Shown in pieces: positions 1 through 7,167 of a stretch of 64,000 bases of DNA (position 1 is the stretch's first letter; each line of letters opens with the position of its first letter). Location of the stretch: contig NZ_CM001514.1 in NCBI RefSeq assembly GCF_000263715.2, forward strand, positions 1,350,936-1,414,935. The letters run 5' to 3'. The stretch comes from Pseudomonas synxantha BG33R. GTDB taxonomy: Bacteria > Pseudomonadota > Gammaproteobacteria > Pseudomonadales > Pseudomonadaceae. The notes below the pieces were generated by a model, which ran no database searches, had not been told where the DNA came from, and worked only from the letters and a program-made list of their open reading frames with translations. The translations under genes and the position numbers were made by a program.

Positions 1-57
1 CTTGGCTACCGCAGCGCGGGCCTGACCAGATTTCTTGCCGAACATTTTACCGAGCAT
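1..57 (-). CDS. N-terminus of a prophage accessory protein, partial (TerB-like?)
   Basis: Only the first 19 codons are in the window, starting at the ATG complementary to 55-57 and running off the left edge. The start is preceded by a good Shine-Dalgarno (GAAAGGAAG, about 6 nt upstream). The basic start (MLGKMFGKKSGQ) resembles the opening of small TerB-like proteins carried by Pseudomonas prophages, but that is recollection from too little sequence to be secure. It is the most distal visible gene of the leftward operon that starts near 750. Confidence 0.5.
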   Translation of the reverse strand, partial: MLGKMFGKKSGQARAAVAK

Positions 58-59
58 GA

Positions 60-275
60 TTACTTCCTTTCAGTGGGTGCGCTTTTGCGCGGGGTTTGAA
101 TTACGTAAATCACGAGAGAGGCGGTGACGATCATCCAGACGCAGATGCCGAACACGCCGCCGATCAGCTCGAAGTCGCTGGGGTTATCGAAAATCACCGG
201 CACGGCCTCGGAGAACCAAATCAGCGTTGCGAACAGGTAGAGCACGAACGACAGCAGGTACTTGAACAGCTTCAT
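60..275 (-). CDS. Small inner-membrane protein
   Basis: A 71-residue protein. I chose the internal ATG at 275 because it has a strong ribosome-binding site (AGGAGAAAG) just upstream; the longer frame to 326 has none. Two hydrophobic segments (about residues 3-22 and 37-58) separated by a short polar loop predict a two-helix inner-membrane protein with a basic C-terminal tail. It lies in the leftward prophage operon between a LuxR-type HTH gene and the gene at the left edge. I do not recognise the family; position and size fit a lysogenic accessory (moron) protein. Confidence 0.65.
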   Translation of the reverse strand: MKLFKYLLSFVLYLFATLIWFSEAVPVIFDNPSDFELIGGVFGICVWMIVTASLVIYVIQTPRKSAPTERK

Positions 276-339
276 TTCACTTTCTCCTGGCCGAACGAAT
301 CCCGGCCGCGTTGTTGGCTTTCGCAAAAATCAGGTTGGG

Positions 340-720
340 TTAAGCGGTTTGAGCGGCCTCGATGCGGCGGACGGCCACGCGGGTTTCAATTCGGCGCTCA
401 CCTGTGCGGCGGATGCGGCTGAACTGTTCGGTGTTGGCTTGTTGGGCTGTCAGGATCATGCACAACATGATCACCAGCGGCGTGATGATCTGGCGCTTGA
501 AAGCTTCCAGCACCAGCCCGCGCATCGTCTTGACGCCCAACTTGAAGCGGGCGCTATCGAGGCGTTTCTCGGCAGTGATTGGGCTGATACCCATTGCGCG
601 AGCCACCTCCTTCACCGTCATATCGCAGGCAGCCCACAGGGTGGCTTCAAGCTCGCGAGGAGCCAGGCCCATCTTGAGATTGCCCTGCCAGTTGCCGGCG
701 GTGAGGGTGTTGGTGGTCAT
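340..720 (-). CDS. LuxR/GerE-type helix-turn-helix regulator
   Basis: A 126-residue protein. Residues 19-65 look like a GerE (LuxR C-terminal) DNA-binding domain: the L-x-x-R-E-L-E opening is followed by a helix-turn-helix around VKEVARAMGISPITAEKRL. A hydrophobic stretch near residues 77-91 may be a membrane helix. There is no receiver or autoinducer domain, so what it senses is unknown. It is the first gene of the leftward operon, directly downstream of the operator pair at 759-794, so the prophage repressor should control it. The start at 720 has a GGAG site about 11 nt upstream. Confidence 0.7.
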   Translation of the reverse strand: MTTNTLTAGNWQGNLKMGLAPRELEATLWAACDMTVKEVARAMGISPITAEKRLDSARFKLGVKTMRGLVLEAFKRQIITPLVIMLCMILTAQQANTEQFSRIRRTGERRIETRVAVRRIEAAQTA

Positions 721-758
721 GTCTGAAGCTCCATGCTGGGGTGCGATGGAGTAAAAAG

Positions 759-794
759 TACCAAAGGTAATTAATCAAGTAAATACCTTTGGCA
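759..794. promoter_or_regulatory. Left operator pair (OL-like) of the prophage repressor
   Basis: Two 11-bp palindromes, TACCAAAGGTA (759-769) and TACCTTTGGCA (784-794), lie 25 bp apart centre to centre, just upstream of the leftward operon. The same motif pair with the same 25-bp spacing flanks the repressor on its other side (1663-1698). By analogy with lambda OL/OR these are operators for the CI-like and Cro-like proteins encoded next to them. The binding protein is inferred; the repeat structure is seen directly. Confidence 0.75.
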
Positions 795-848
795 ATATTA
801 ATTTCGGCTAGCCAAAAAAACCGCCCAGCAGCGGCGGCTTTTTGCGAC

Positions 849-1625
849 TCAGGGTCTCGATACCCTCACACTTCCCCCGCGCCATACCACTCTTCCAATT
901 AACGGGAGATCTACGGCTGCTGAATTCGGGATAACCTCGTCGGGGAATAGCTGCTTGTCTTGGTTGTCACACCTCAGCACCCAGTTCCCCGAAATTTGCT
1001 GTGCTAACCGCCTAACGCTGGTCCTGCCGTCAGGCATGCGGATTAGATATATCTCGCCGTCTTTCAAGGACGGCTTGTACGTGTCAATCATAACCACGTC
1101 GCCGGACAAAATATGCGGGGCCATACTGTCATCTCCGGCGTAAACGATGTTGAGCCTATCAAACACAACCCCCATCTCCTGAAGCCAGCCCCGCCTAAAT
1201 ACCATGCCTTCCGTGAGCCCGCGATGCTCATCATTCACGCCCGGCACGAAGGAGTTGTCGTCCAAATACTGCGGTATTAGGACGTACTGCTCGCGGGGCG
1301 GAGTATCAATGATACGGGCAGTTTTAGCCCAGGTTGTCCGAAAAGAGTCTGCAGTGATGCGGGATGAGGCAACCATCTCAATGATTCCCGCTAGGCGCGG
1401 ACTGAACTCAGATACGGGCACATCCAAAATCTTGGCAAAGGCAGCCGCGATCTCGGTGTTTAACGGATTCACACCGTTCAGATAGTGCGATACGGAGCTT
1501 TGGTTGATTCCGAGCTGCTCAGCCAGCTTTTCCTGCGTGAGCTTCAACTGTTTCTTTTTTGCGGTGAAAATTGCCTTCAATCGGAGACATTCTTCTTTGC
1601 GGTCGGCGGGCAATGGTTTTTTCAT
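849..1625 (-). CDS. CI-like prophage repressor (XRE helix-turn-helix plus S24 domain)
   Basis: A 258-residue repressor. Residues about 26-70 form an XRE-type helix-turn-helix (LAEQLGINQSSVSHYLNG). The C-terminal half (about 115-258) is a LexA/S24-fold domain with the nucleophile region GDDSMAP (Ser167). At the position of the catalytic lysine (VKRL in LexA) the sequence reads VRRL, so the general base is replaced by Arg205, and no Ala-Gly cleavage site sits at the usual distance upstream of Ser167. Self-cleavage may thus be lost, which would leave induction to the antirepressor-type genes encoded downstream. It is divergent from cro and shares the operators at 1663-1698. There is no strong ribosome-binding site, as is common for maintenance-type transcription. 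Confidence 0.9.
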   Translation of the reverse strand: MKKPLPADRKEECLRLKAIFTAKKKQLKLTQEKLAEQLGINQSSVSHYLNGVNPLNTEIAAAFAKILDVPVSEFSPRLAGIIEMVASSRITADSFRTTWAKTARIIDTPPREQYVLIPQYLDDNSFVPGVNDEHRGLTEGMVFRRGWLQEMGVVFDRLNIVYAGDDSMAPHILSGDVVMIDTYKPSLKDGEIYLIRMPDGRTSVRRLAQQISGNWVLRCDNQDKQLFPDEVIPNSAAVDLPLIGRVVWRGGSVRVSRP

Positions 1626-1662
1626 CGGTCGATAATATTCCCATCAGTAATAGTTTAACAAA

Positions 1663-1698
1663 TGCCAAAGGTATTGCTTTATGAAAATGCCATAGGTA
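1663..1698. promoter_or_regulatory. Right operator pair (OR-like) between repressor and cro
   Basis: TGCCAAAGGTA (1663-1673) and TGCCATAGGTA (1688-1698) match the left operator pair in sequence and in the 25-bp centre spacing. They lie in the roughly 107-bp divergent region between the repressor (start 1625) and cro (start 1733), where bound dimers would cover both promoters. The combined consensus of the four sites is TRCCNNNGGYA. Confidence 0.8.
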
Positions 1699-1732
1699 CT
1701 ATTTTTCCAAAGTTTTGTTTGGAGATTTGGCC

Positions 1733-2035
1733 GTGAAACATATCAATCTGAAAGATTTTGCCAAAGATCGCGGTCAGCCCGAAGCGGCCTCAATTCTAGG
1801 AATGACTCAGGGAGCGCTTAGTAAGGCTATTCGAATCGGCCGGGATGTTCTTGTCATTGAGAAGCTTGACGGGACATTCACCGCTATAGAAATCAGAGGG
1901 TTCCCCTCGCGCATTGATCGTAACTCAGCGCCAGGCAACGTCCCGATGTTGAGTAAAACGATACGCCTATCGCTCATCTCTGAAGAGTCTGGCAAGCCAT
2001 CTGGTTATCCGTCCAGTACTGGGAGGGTGGCGTGA
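1733..2035 (+). CDS. cro: Cro-type repressor (lambda Cro family)
   Basis: A 100-residue protein from the GTG at 1733, which has GGAG about 8 nt upstream; a TTG at 1715 lacks a site. Residues 4-55 follow lambda Cro closely: the LKDFAKDRGQ opening, the helix-turn-helix AASILGMTQGALSKAI, then a GRDV beta strand and the D-G-T-F-T-A-x-E-I strand ending in FPS. It has a longer C-terminal tail than lambda Cro. It is the first gene of the rightward early operon and overlaps the KilA-N gene by one base (TGATG). It should compete with the CI-like protein at the shared operators to favour lytic growth. Confidence 0.88.
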   Translation: MKHINLKDFAKDRGQPEAASILGMTQGALSKAIRIGRDVLVIEKLDGTFTAIEIRGFPSRIDRNSAPGNVPMLSKTIRLSLISEESGKPSGYPSSTGRVA

Positions 2036-2571
2036 TGAATAACGTAATACGCCTGGATTTCGAAGGCCAGTTGGTGCGTTTCAATACAGACGGCTGGATC
2101 AATGCCACCGAAGTAGCAAAGCGCTTCGGAAAGAAGCCCATCAAATGGTTGGAGCTACCAAGCACCAAGAGCTACATGGCAGCCATGACCAGGCACCTCG
2201 TTAATGAGGTCCGATTTTCGGACCTCAAACTTGTCGAGACTGTCCGGGGGCGCGGCAAGGCAGGAACGTGGCTTCATCCGAAATTGGGCGTGCGTTTCGC
2301 GCAATGGCTCGATGACGACTTCGCTGTCTGGTGCGACACGCAGATTGATGCGCTGCTTCGTGGCTTCCCCTCGGCAATGGGGCGGTTCAACCACGCTTGC
2401 AAGCGGCTTGATGATCGCCAGTCACAGGCAAGTGCCAGCGGCCGCGATCTTGCTGAATGGAAGCGTGAGAAGCCCGGCTTGATCGCCGAGGTTGAGCGCG
2501 GTCGTAACCAACTGCAGATGATCCTCGCCCTGGACAACCCAGAAAACCACAGCTTGCAGGCCTCGTCATGA
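2035..2571 (+). CDS. KilA-N domain protein
   Basis: A 178-residue protein starting at the ATG fused to the cro stop (TGATG); the upstream GTG would add one residue. Residues 1-110 carry a KilA-N domain: the strand FNTDGWINATEVAKRFGK, a variable centre with a GRGKAGTWLHPKLG motif, and the AQWLDDDFAVWCDTQID helix that typically ends this fold. KilA-N proteins in temperate phages are DNA-binding proteins and often antirepressors. The remainder is polar and helical. Being co-transcribed directly after cro suits a role in the lysis-lysogeny switch, but its target is not known. Confidence 0.82.
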   Translation: MNNVIRLDFEGQLVRFNTDGWINATEVAKRFGKKPIKWLELPSTKSYMAAMTRHLVNEVRFSDLKLVETVRGRGKAGTWLHPKLGVRFAQWLDDDFAVWCDTQIDALLRGFPSAMGRFNHACKRLDDRQSQASASGRDLAEWKREKPGLIAEVERGRNQLQMILALDNPENHSLQASS

Positions 2572-2620
2572 GCGCCTGCCCATCCCTGTATTTGCTGTCC
2601 GGTTAAACCCCAGACAGCAA

Positions 2621-2648
2621 AAAGCCAGCTGTCGAGGCTGGCTTCTTA
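2621..2648 (+). terminator. Probable early terminator (tR1-like)
   Basis: The stem AAGCCAGC / GCTGGCTT (2622-2629 and 2637-2644) is followed by a weak T-rich tract (TCTT). It lies in the 126-bp gap after the KilA-N gene and before the next gene, where lambdoid phages place a terminator that limits early transcription. The T tract is poor, so termination may be partial. Confidence 0.5.
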
Positions 2649-2697
2649 ATCAGTCCCCTGCAAGGGACTTCTTTGAATCTTCGTCGGAGAAGACGAT

Positions 2698-3036
2698 ATG
2701 TCACACCCAAAAAATAGCAACAATCAACCCATAGCGCAAGACTCACTCACAACTGTGGTTGATTTTTGCAATACACCTATCAGCAACACAGGCGTCCAAA
2801 TGCTCCAGGTCGTTGCCGGTATTGAATCGCGCGATGCGATCCAAAAGGCCCGCACCCTCGCTTCGGGTCTCGGCCAGATCTGTCAGCACATGCACGACAG
2901 CCTGAATTACGGCGAGATGGTTTATTGCGACGGCATGGCCACTTTGCAATTCGTGGCCGATAGCGTCAGCGCGCTGCTGTGGTCTGTCCAGAAGGGCCTG
3001 CCCTCCGAGATCGAAAGCTCGGGGGGTGCCCAATGA
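2698..3036 (+). CDS. Small early prophage protein, DUF3077-like
   Basis: A 112-residue protein. The pattern of a short N-terminal tail, an F/V-rich segment (about 19-35) and two amphipathic helices around 40-100 resembles the small DUF3077-type proteins common in Pseudomonas, although I cannot confirm membership. A GGAG-containing site precedes the ATG. It starts a run of tightly overlapping small genes (ATGA overlaps at 3033, 3368 and 3658), so it is part of one translationally coupled early operon. Function unknown. Confidence 0.65.
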   Translation: MSHPKNSNNQPIAQDSLTTVVDFCNTPISNTGVQMLQVVAGIESRDAIQKARTLASGLGQICQHMHDSLNYGEMVYCDGMATLQFVADSVSALLWSVQKGLPSEIESSGGAQ

Positions 3037-3371
3037 AGCCTCCAATGTGGAACCAGCTACTTATTGATGTCGAGCGCGAATTCCCATCTACGCACGGCAA
3101 AGGGGCAAGGCTCAACCCAGCTCAAGTCGAGCAGCTCCAGGAAGTGGAAAACGCCAACGACAACTTCCAGATCAGCACCCTGCACGGGGTCGCGGCCATT
3201 GGCGAACTCATCGCTCATGCCGCGAATCACGGCGAGCTGACTGACGAGCTCGCCATGAGTACCGGATGGCTCATCAATTCACTGGCCCTTCTTTCGATGT
3301 CCATGGCCGAGGCCGGCGCAGCCGCTGCATACAAGCTGCAGAACATCCCGCACCAGGGAGCCGCCAAATGA
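3033..3371 (+). CDS. Small early prophage protein, unknown function
   Basis: A 112-residue protein starting at the ATG that overlaps the previous stop by 4 bases; a longer reading from 2979 would sit inside the upstream gene. It is predicted largely helical, with a hydrophobic, alanine-rich C-terminal helix (about 75-105) that could pack against a partner rather than span a membrane. Its general layout is like that of the genes on either side (helical, about 100 residues), which suggests distant paralogues. No motif was recognised. Confidence 0.65.
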   Translation: MKPPMWNQLLIDVEREFPSTHGKGARLNPAQVEQLQEVENANDNFQISTLHGVAAIGELIAHAANHGELTDELAMSTGWLINSLALLSMSMAEAGAAAAYKLQNIPHQGAAK

Positions 3372-3661
3372 ACAATCCATTACCGACCATGCAACAGGCT
3401 GCTCAAGAGGCAGAGTTTCAGCTGTGTGCAGCCAAAGATGTGCTCGAGTGGCAGCACGCATTGATCAAGGCCATCCATCTAGACCACCTGCACGGTGGCG
3501 GACAAGGTATTGGCACCTTGTTCGAGGTGGCGAAGTACTTCAGCGACACCGGCTTCGGCGGGGTTTATAGCGCCATCGACCAATTCAAGGAGCTTGGCGA
3601 ATCCGCGCCACAAAACGCGCAATACGAAAACGTGGCGCGGGAAAGTGGGGGTGATCAATGA
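3368..3661 (+). CDS. Small early prophage protein, unknown function
   Basis: A 97-residue protein from the ATG overlapping the previous stop by 4 bases. It is polar and mainly helical, with a glycine-rich HLHGGGQGIG turn in the middle. It ends in the ATGA overlap with the ORF6N antirepressor gene, so the two are translated together. No known domain was seen. Confidence 0.6.
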   Translation: MNNPLPTMQQAAQEAEFQLCAAKDVLEWQHALIKAIHLDHLHGGGQGIGTLFEVAKYFSDTGFGGVYSAIDQFKELGESAPQNAQYENVARESGGDQ

Positions 3662-4509
3662 CCATCGCCAAATTTCAAGGCGGCGATGCCGTCATCACCA
3701 TCCACAACACCCGACTGCCTATCGTGGAGTATCGCGGCCAGCGTGTTGTCACCCTCGCCATGATCGACCAAGTGCATGAGCGGCCGGAAGGCACCGCGCG
3801 CCGTAATTTCAACGAGCACCGGGAACGGTTCGTGGAGGGTCGGGATTACTTCGAGGTGACCGCGGACGAAATTCGTACGCAGTCGCTTGGCCAGGCTTTC
3901 GCGCCCAGGACAGCTCGCGGTGCTTTGCTCACTGAGCGCGGTTACATGCTGCTGACCAAGCCATTCAATGATGACTTGGCTTGGGAGGTTCAGTCGCGGC
4001 TCGTCGACGAGTACTTCTCGCCAGTTAAGGCTCCGGCGCTTCCTGAGGACCTACCGGCCGCACTGCGCCTGGCCGCTGACCTGGCAGAGGAAAAAGCTGT
4101 GCTGACCCTCGAAAACCAGCAGCAGGCCAAGAAGATCGAGGCGCTGGAAAACCTGTTCATGCCCGGCGAGACGGTCCCGCAGTTCGCTAAGCGCCTCAAC
4201 GGCGTCAACTCCCAGCAGATGCTGGCGTATCTCATCGAAATCAAGTGGGTGTTCAACGCCGAACGCGATCCCGACAGCTCGCCGAAATACCGGGTTTACG
4301 CCATCCCGCGCGACAAGCACTGGCTGACTGAGAAGCCGATCACGATCCGCGGCGAGGGGATTGTGCCGTTTATCAAGTACACGCCGGTGGTGCTGGAGGA
4401 GGGCGCCCGCCGGCTGCACGACATGTACATCGCCGAGAAGCTGCCCATGAAACAAACCTGGGACGGCAAATTCACCGTTAGCAAATTCACTTCGGAGTCA
4501 CCCCTATGA
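3658..4509 (+). CDS. ORF6N-domain phage antirepressor
   Basis: A 283-residue two-domain protein. Residues about 12-120 fit the ORF6N DNA-binding domain (VEYRGQRVVTLAMIDQVH, then a RNFNEHRERFVEGRDYF segment and an LLTERGYMLLTK strand). A coiled-coil-like linker (about 135-170) joins it to a C-terminal domain (about 175-280) of the kind found in phage antirepressors. Such proteins relieve repression by binding the repressor or its DNA. This matters here because the CI-like repressor lacks the normal catalytic lysine. The gene overlaps both neighbours by 4 bases in the early operon. Confidence 0.82.
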   Translation: MTIAKFQGGDAVITIHNTRLPIVEYRGQRVVTLAMIDQVHERPEGTARRNFNEHRERFVEGRDYFEVTADEIRTQSLGQAFAPRTARGALLTERGYMLLTKPFNDDLAWEVQSRLVDEYFSPVKAPALPEDLPAALRLAADLAEEKAVLTLENQQQAKKIEALENLFMPGETVPQFAKRLNGVNSQQMLAYLIEIKWVFNAERDPDSSPKYRVYAIPRDKHWLTEKPITIRGEGIVPFIKYTPVVLEEGARRLHDMYIAEKLPMKQTWDGKFTVSKFTSESPL

Positions 4510-4820
4510 GCAAGAAAACCACCTACGAAGAACTCATGGGGCAGATCGCCGAGGCCGCGGTTAAATACCAGCAGGCCGAGACCCAGCGCAACAGCCTGCG
4601 CCGCGAGCTGAATGCCCTTTACAAGACCTACTTCACTGCCTACGGGCACCCGTACCCCAACGAGCCTCGCAAGCGTATCGACCCCGAAGATTACCGGTTC
4701 AGCGGTGTGCTGCGCTTCACCGATGCAGCTTTCCAGCGCTGGATTGCCGCTCGCTACCTGACCACCAGCACCAAACGCAAAATGCGGACGCTCATTCAGC
4801 GCCTGGAGCGTGCGCTATGA
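4506..4820 (+). CDS. Early prophage protein, unknown function
   Basis: A 104-residue, strongly basic protein. Residues 5-40 form a long helix suggestive of a coiled coil, and the C-terminus (about 80-104) is Lys/Arg-rich, which would suit nucleic-acid contact. It is linked by 4-base overlaps to the antirepressor before it and the next gene after it. I do not recognise the family. Confidence 0.65.
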   Translation: MSKKTTYEELMGQIAEAAVKYQQAETQRNSLRRELNALYKTYFTAYGHPYPNEPRKRIDPEDYRFSGVLRFTDAAFQRWIAARYLTTSTKRKMRTLIQRLERAL

Positions 4821-5413
4821 GCAAAGCCTTGAATTTTCCAACACCGGCACCCGTTGAGATCATCAATGAGGCTCACTTCGAAAAATTCGATGAGGCGGCA
4901 CTGCTGCTCATGTGCTTTGAGGTGGCCGCAGACGCGGTAGAGGCGGTCTCTGAAGGTGAAGGAATCACCGAGCGGGATTGTAGCCACGTTGGGCTGATGG
5001 AGGTATGCATGGCGCTGGCTGTGATGTTCAGGCGCAGGACTGGGCATGAGGTTCAGCAAGTCTCGGTTGATCATCTTGCCCACGAGAGGAAGTGCTTGAT
5101 GGAAGGGCTGGAGTCCAAATCCCTGCCTATTCCCATTCGGCCTCCAGCGCTCAGCCCGTTACCAACCGCAGTATTCTCAGCCCTTGCGACTGCAGATCTG
5201 GCTCAAGTTGGATTCAACTACATCAGCCGATCGCATGAGCACATCAAGGGTAACTGCCCGAAACTCGTTGAGCTGGATCTCGCCCGCGCGCACTCGCTTG
5301 ACGCCATGGGAGCGCTCGTTGTCCTGATCGAGAGGCTGTCAGGCGGCGTAGCTTCGATTGCCAGCAGCGAGACGCCAATCGCCAATGCGCCAGGCTCGGA
5401 GACGCTGCAATGA
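4817..5413 (+). CDS. Early prophage protein, unknown function
   Basis: A 198-residue protein beginning in the ATGA overlap with its upstream neighbour. It seems to consist of two helical modules of roughly 90 residues (about 18-95 and 120-185) joined by a proline-rich linker (PIPIRPPALSPLPT). Both modules show the helical pattern of the small early proteins at 2698-3661, so it may be a fused pair of that type. This is a weak inference from composition. No catalytic motif. Confidence 0.6.
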   Translation: MSKALNFPTPAPVEIINEAHFEKFDEAALLLMCFEVAADAVEAVSEGEGITERDCSHVGLMEVCMALAVMFRRRTGHEVQQVSVDHLAHERKCLMEGLESKSLPIPIRPPALSPLPTAVFSALATADLAQVGFNYISRSHEHIKGNCPKLVELDLARAHSLDAMGALVVLIERLSGGVASIASSETPIANAPGSETLQ

Positions 5414-5637
5414 CCACCACCAACCCTCATGCCCCCCCCCAGGACGCCCGTACAGCGCCGGTAATCGTCGGTCCCTGGCCAACCTACGCCCACTTCAAGG
5501 ATCTGCCAGAGCGCGAGCGCTGGAAGATGTACAGCGGCGCCAAGGCCCACCGCGAGATGCTGGAACAGGCAGGCTTCGTCATGAGTGAGAGCTACGACGA
5601 CTTCATCCGCCGTGTGACGCGGGAGTTGAACGTATGA
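5410..5637 (+). CDS. Small early prophage protein, unknown function
   Basis: A 75-residue protein bracketed by 4-base overlaps with its neighbours, which supports the ATG at 5410. It is rich in charged residues, with a central WKMYSGAKAHREMLEQAG helix. It directly precedes the replication initiator gene. Function unknown. Confidence 0.6.
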   Translation: MTTTNPHAPPQDARTAPVIVGPWPTYAHFKDLPERERWKMYSGAKAHREMLEQAGFVMSESYDDFIRRVTRELNV

Positions 5638-6386
5638 GCATCATCCGCGCCCCTCGTCCCGAGGGTAACTTTTATCTGTTGAACAAGGCGATCAGCGAGG
5701 ATCAGCGCCTGAGCTGGGCTGCCAGGGGACTGCTGGTGTTCCTGCTGGGCAAGCCTGACCACTGGGAGGTGTCCACTCACCACCTGATCGGCCAGACCAA
5801 GGACTGCCTGGGCAAGGCATCTGGTCGCGACGCCGTACGCGGCTTGATCCGCGAACTGGAGCAGGCTGGATACCTGCAAATCTTCCTTGAGCGCGCCGAG
5901 GGTGGCGAGTTCGGAGGGCGATCCTACACCGTGTCGGAATCACCGGCGACGGATTATCCGGGCCCGGTGGAACCGTCGCCGGTAAATCCCCCCCTAGTAA
6001 GTATTGAAGGTAAGCAAGGACTGAATAAAGCAGCAAGGATTGAAAAACCTATGGCGGACAAGGACATGGCCGAAGCCTTCGAAGTTTTCTGGAAGCTGTA
6101 CCCCAATAAGAAATCGAAGAAAGACGCTCGAAAGGCTTGGGAAAAACTCAAGCCAGGCGCTGAGCTTCGCCTGACCCTGATGACCGCTCTCGGCAATCAC
6201 CGGATTTCCCGCGACTGGTCCAAGGACGACGGGCAATACGTGCCGATGGCGTCTACTTGGCTGAACGGGGAGCGCTGGACTGATGAACTGGTACCGGCGT
6301 CGGCTGCAAAGGCGAACGCTTTCAACAACCTGCCCACCCACACCCCGGATATGTACCAAGGAGGCGAAGATGGCCCAGCGTTCTAA
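5634..6386 (+). CDS. Phage replication initiation protein (lambda O-like role)
   Basis: A 250-residue protein. Residues about 1-105 look like a winged-helix domain of phage replication proteins: a WAARGLLVFLLGKPDHWEVS segment, then an RDAVRGLIRELEQAGYL recognition region. A Pro-rich linker (about 106-125) follows, and the C-terminal part (about 145-225) contains FEVFWKLYPNKKSKKDARKAWEKL, a pattern common in phage initiators. Its position just before DnaC-like and DnaB-like genes indicates that it binds the phage origin and recruits the helicase. The origin was not located; in related phages it may lie inside this gene. Confidence 0.8.
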   Translation: MSIIRAPRPEGNFYLLNKAISEDQRLSWAARGLLVFLLGKPDHWEVSTHHLIGQTKDCLGKASGRDAVRGLIRELEQAGYLQIFLERAEGGEFGGRSYTVSESPATDYPGPVEPSPVNPPLVSIEGKQGLNKAARIEKPMADKDMAEAFEVFWKLYPNKKSKKDARKAWEKLKPGAELRLTLMTALGNHRISRDWSKDDGQYVPMASTWLNGERWTDELVPASAAKANAFNNLPTHTPDMYQGGEDGPAF

Positions 6387-7167
6387 TTTCCGCCGCCAGC
6401 CTGAGCAGCGCACCTTCGCCGGCGAGTGCCCGGTCCACGGCACGGTGGATCGCTCCGAGGTGGAGCAGTTCGACGGCACCCTCGCTGTCCGCCCATGCAA
6501 GCAGTGCCAGTTCCACGGCCTGCGCGTAGCGCCTCGGGGTAGCGAAGAGCATTCCCAAGCGCTGGCCAACCTGCAGGCTGAGAGCGTCAACAACGCGCTT
6601 GTGGGCTCTGGCATCACGCCACGGTTTGCCGACAGCACCTTCGCGAGCTACCGCGCCGCGACACCGGCCATGACCCTCGCGCTGGAAACGTGCCAGGGCT
6701 ATGCCGAAAACTTCAGCGAGCACTTCCAGGCGGGCCGCAACCTGCTGCTGTGCGGCAACGTCGGTAACGGCAAGACGCACCTGGCCAGCGGCATCGTCCA
6801 GCAAGTCATACGCCAGCACCGGGCCGTGGCGGTGATCACCACGGCCGCCGAGATCATTCGCGTGTTCAAGCGCTCGATGGATCGCACTGCCGGTTACACC
6901 GAGGGCGACGTGATCAACGAACTGGCGAGTTTCGACCTTCTGGTGATCGATGAGGTTGGCGCCCAAGCGGGCACCCACTACGAGCTGTCGGTCCTGCATG
7001 AGGTGCTGGATCGGCGTTACAACCTGATCCGCCCCACGGTGGTGGTGTCGAATCTCAACGCCCAGGGCCTGAGCCAGTACATCGGCGAGCGAGCCCTCGA
7101 CCGCCTGCGCGAGAACAAGGCGCTGCTGGTCGGGTTCACCTGGGAATCTGCAAGGGGGCGCGCATGA
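6370..7167 (+). CDS. DnaC-like helicase loader (AAA+ ATPase)
   Basis: A 265-residue protein. The ATG at 6370 follows a good AAGGAGG site; the longer frame from 6283 lies within the upstream gene. Near the N-terminus Cys20 and a CKQC pair (residues 43-46) suggest a small zinc-binding module. The AAA+ core has Walker A GNVGNGKT (129-136), Walker B LLVIDEVGA near residue 195, and an arginine-containing RALDRLRENKA region as in DnaC/IstB-type loaders. It should load the DnaB-like helicase encoded immediately downstream (4-base overlap) at the phage origin. Confidence 0.9.
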   Translation: MAQRSNFRRQPEQRTFAGECPVHGTVDRSEVEQFDGTLAVRPCKQCQFHGLRVAPRGSEEHSQALANLQAESVNNALVGSGITPRFADSTFASYRAATPAMTLALETCQGYAENFSEHFQAGRNLLLCGNVGNGKTHLASGIVQQVIRQHRAVAVITTAAEIIRVFKRSMDRTAGYTEGDVINELASFDLLVIDEVGAQAGTHYELSVLHEVLDRRYNLIRPTVVVSNLNAQGLSQYIGERALDRLRENKALLVGFTWESARGRA

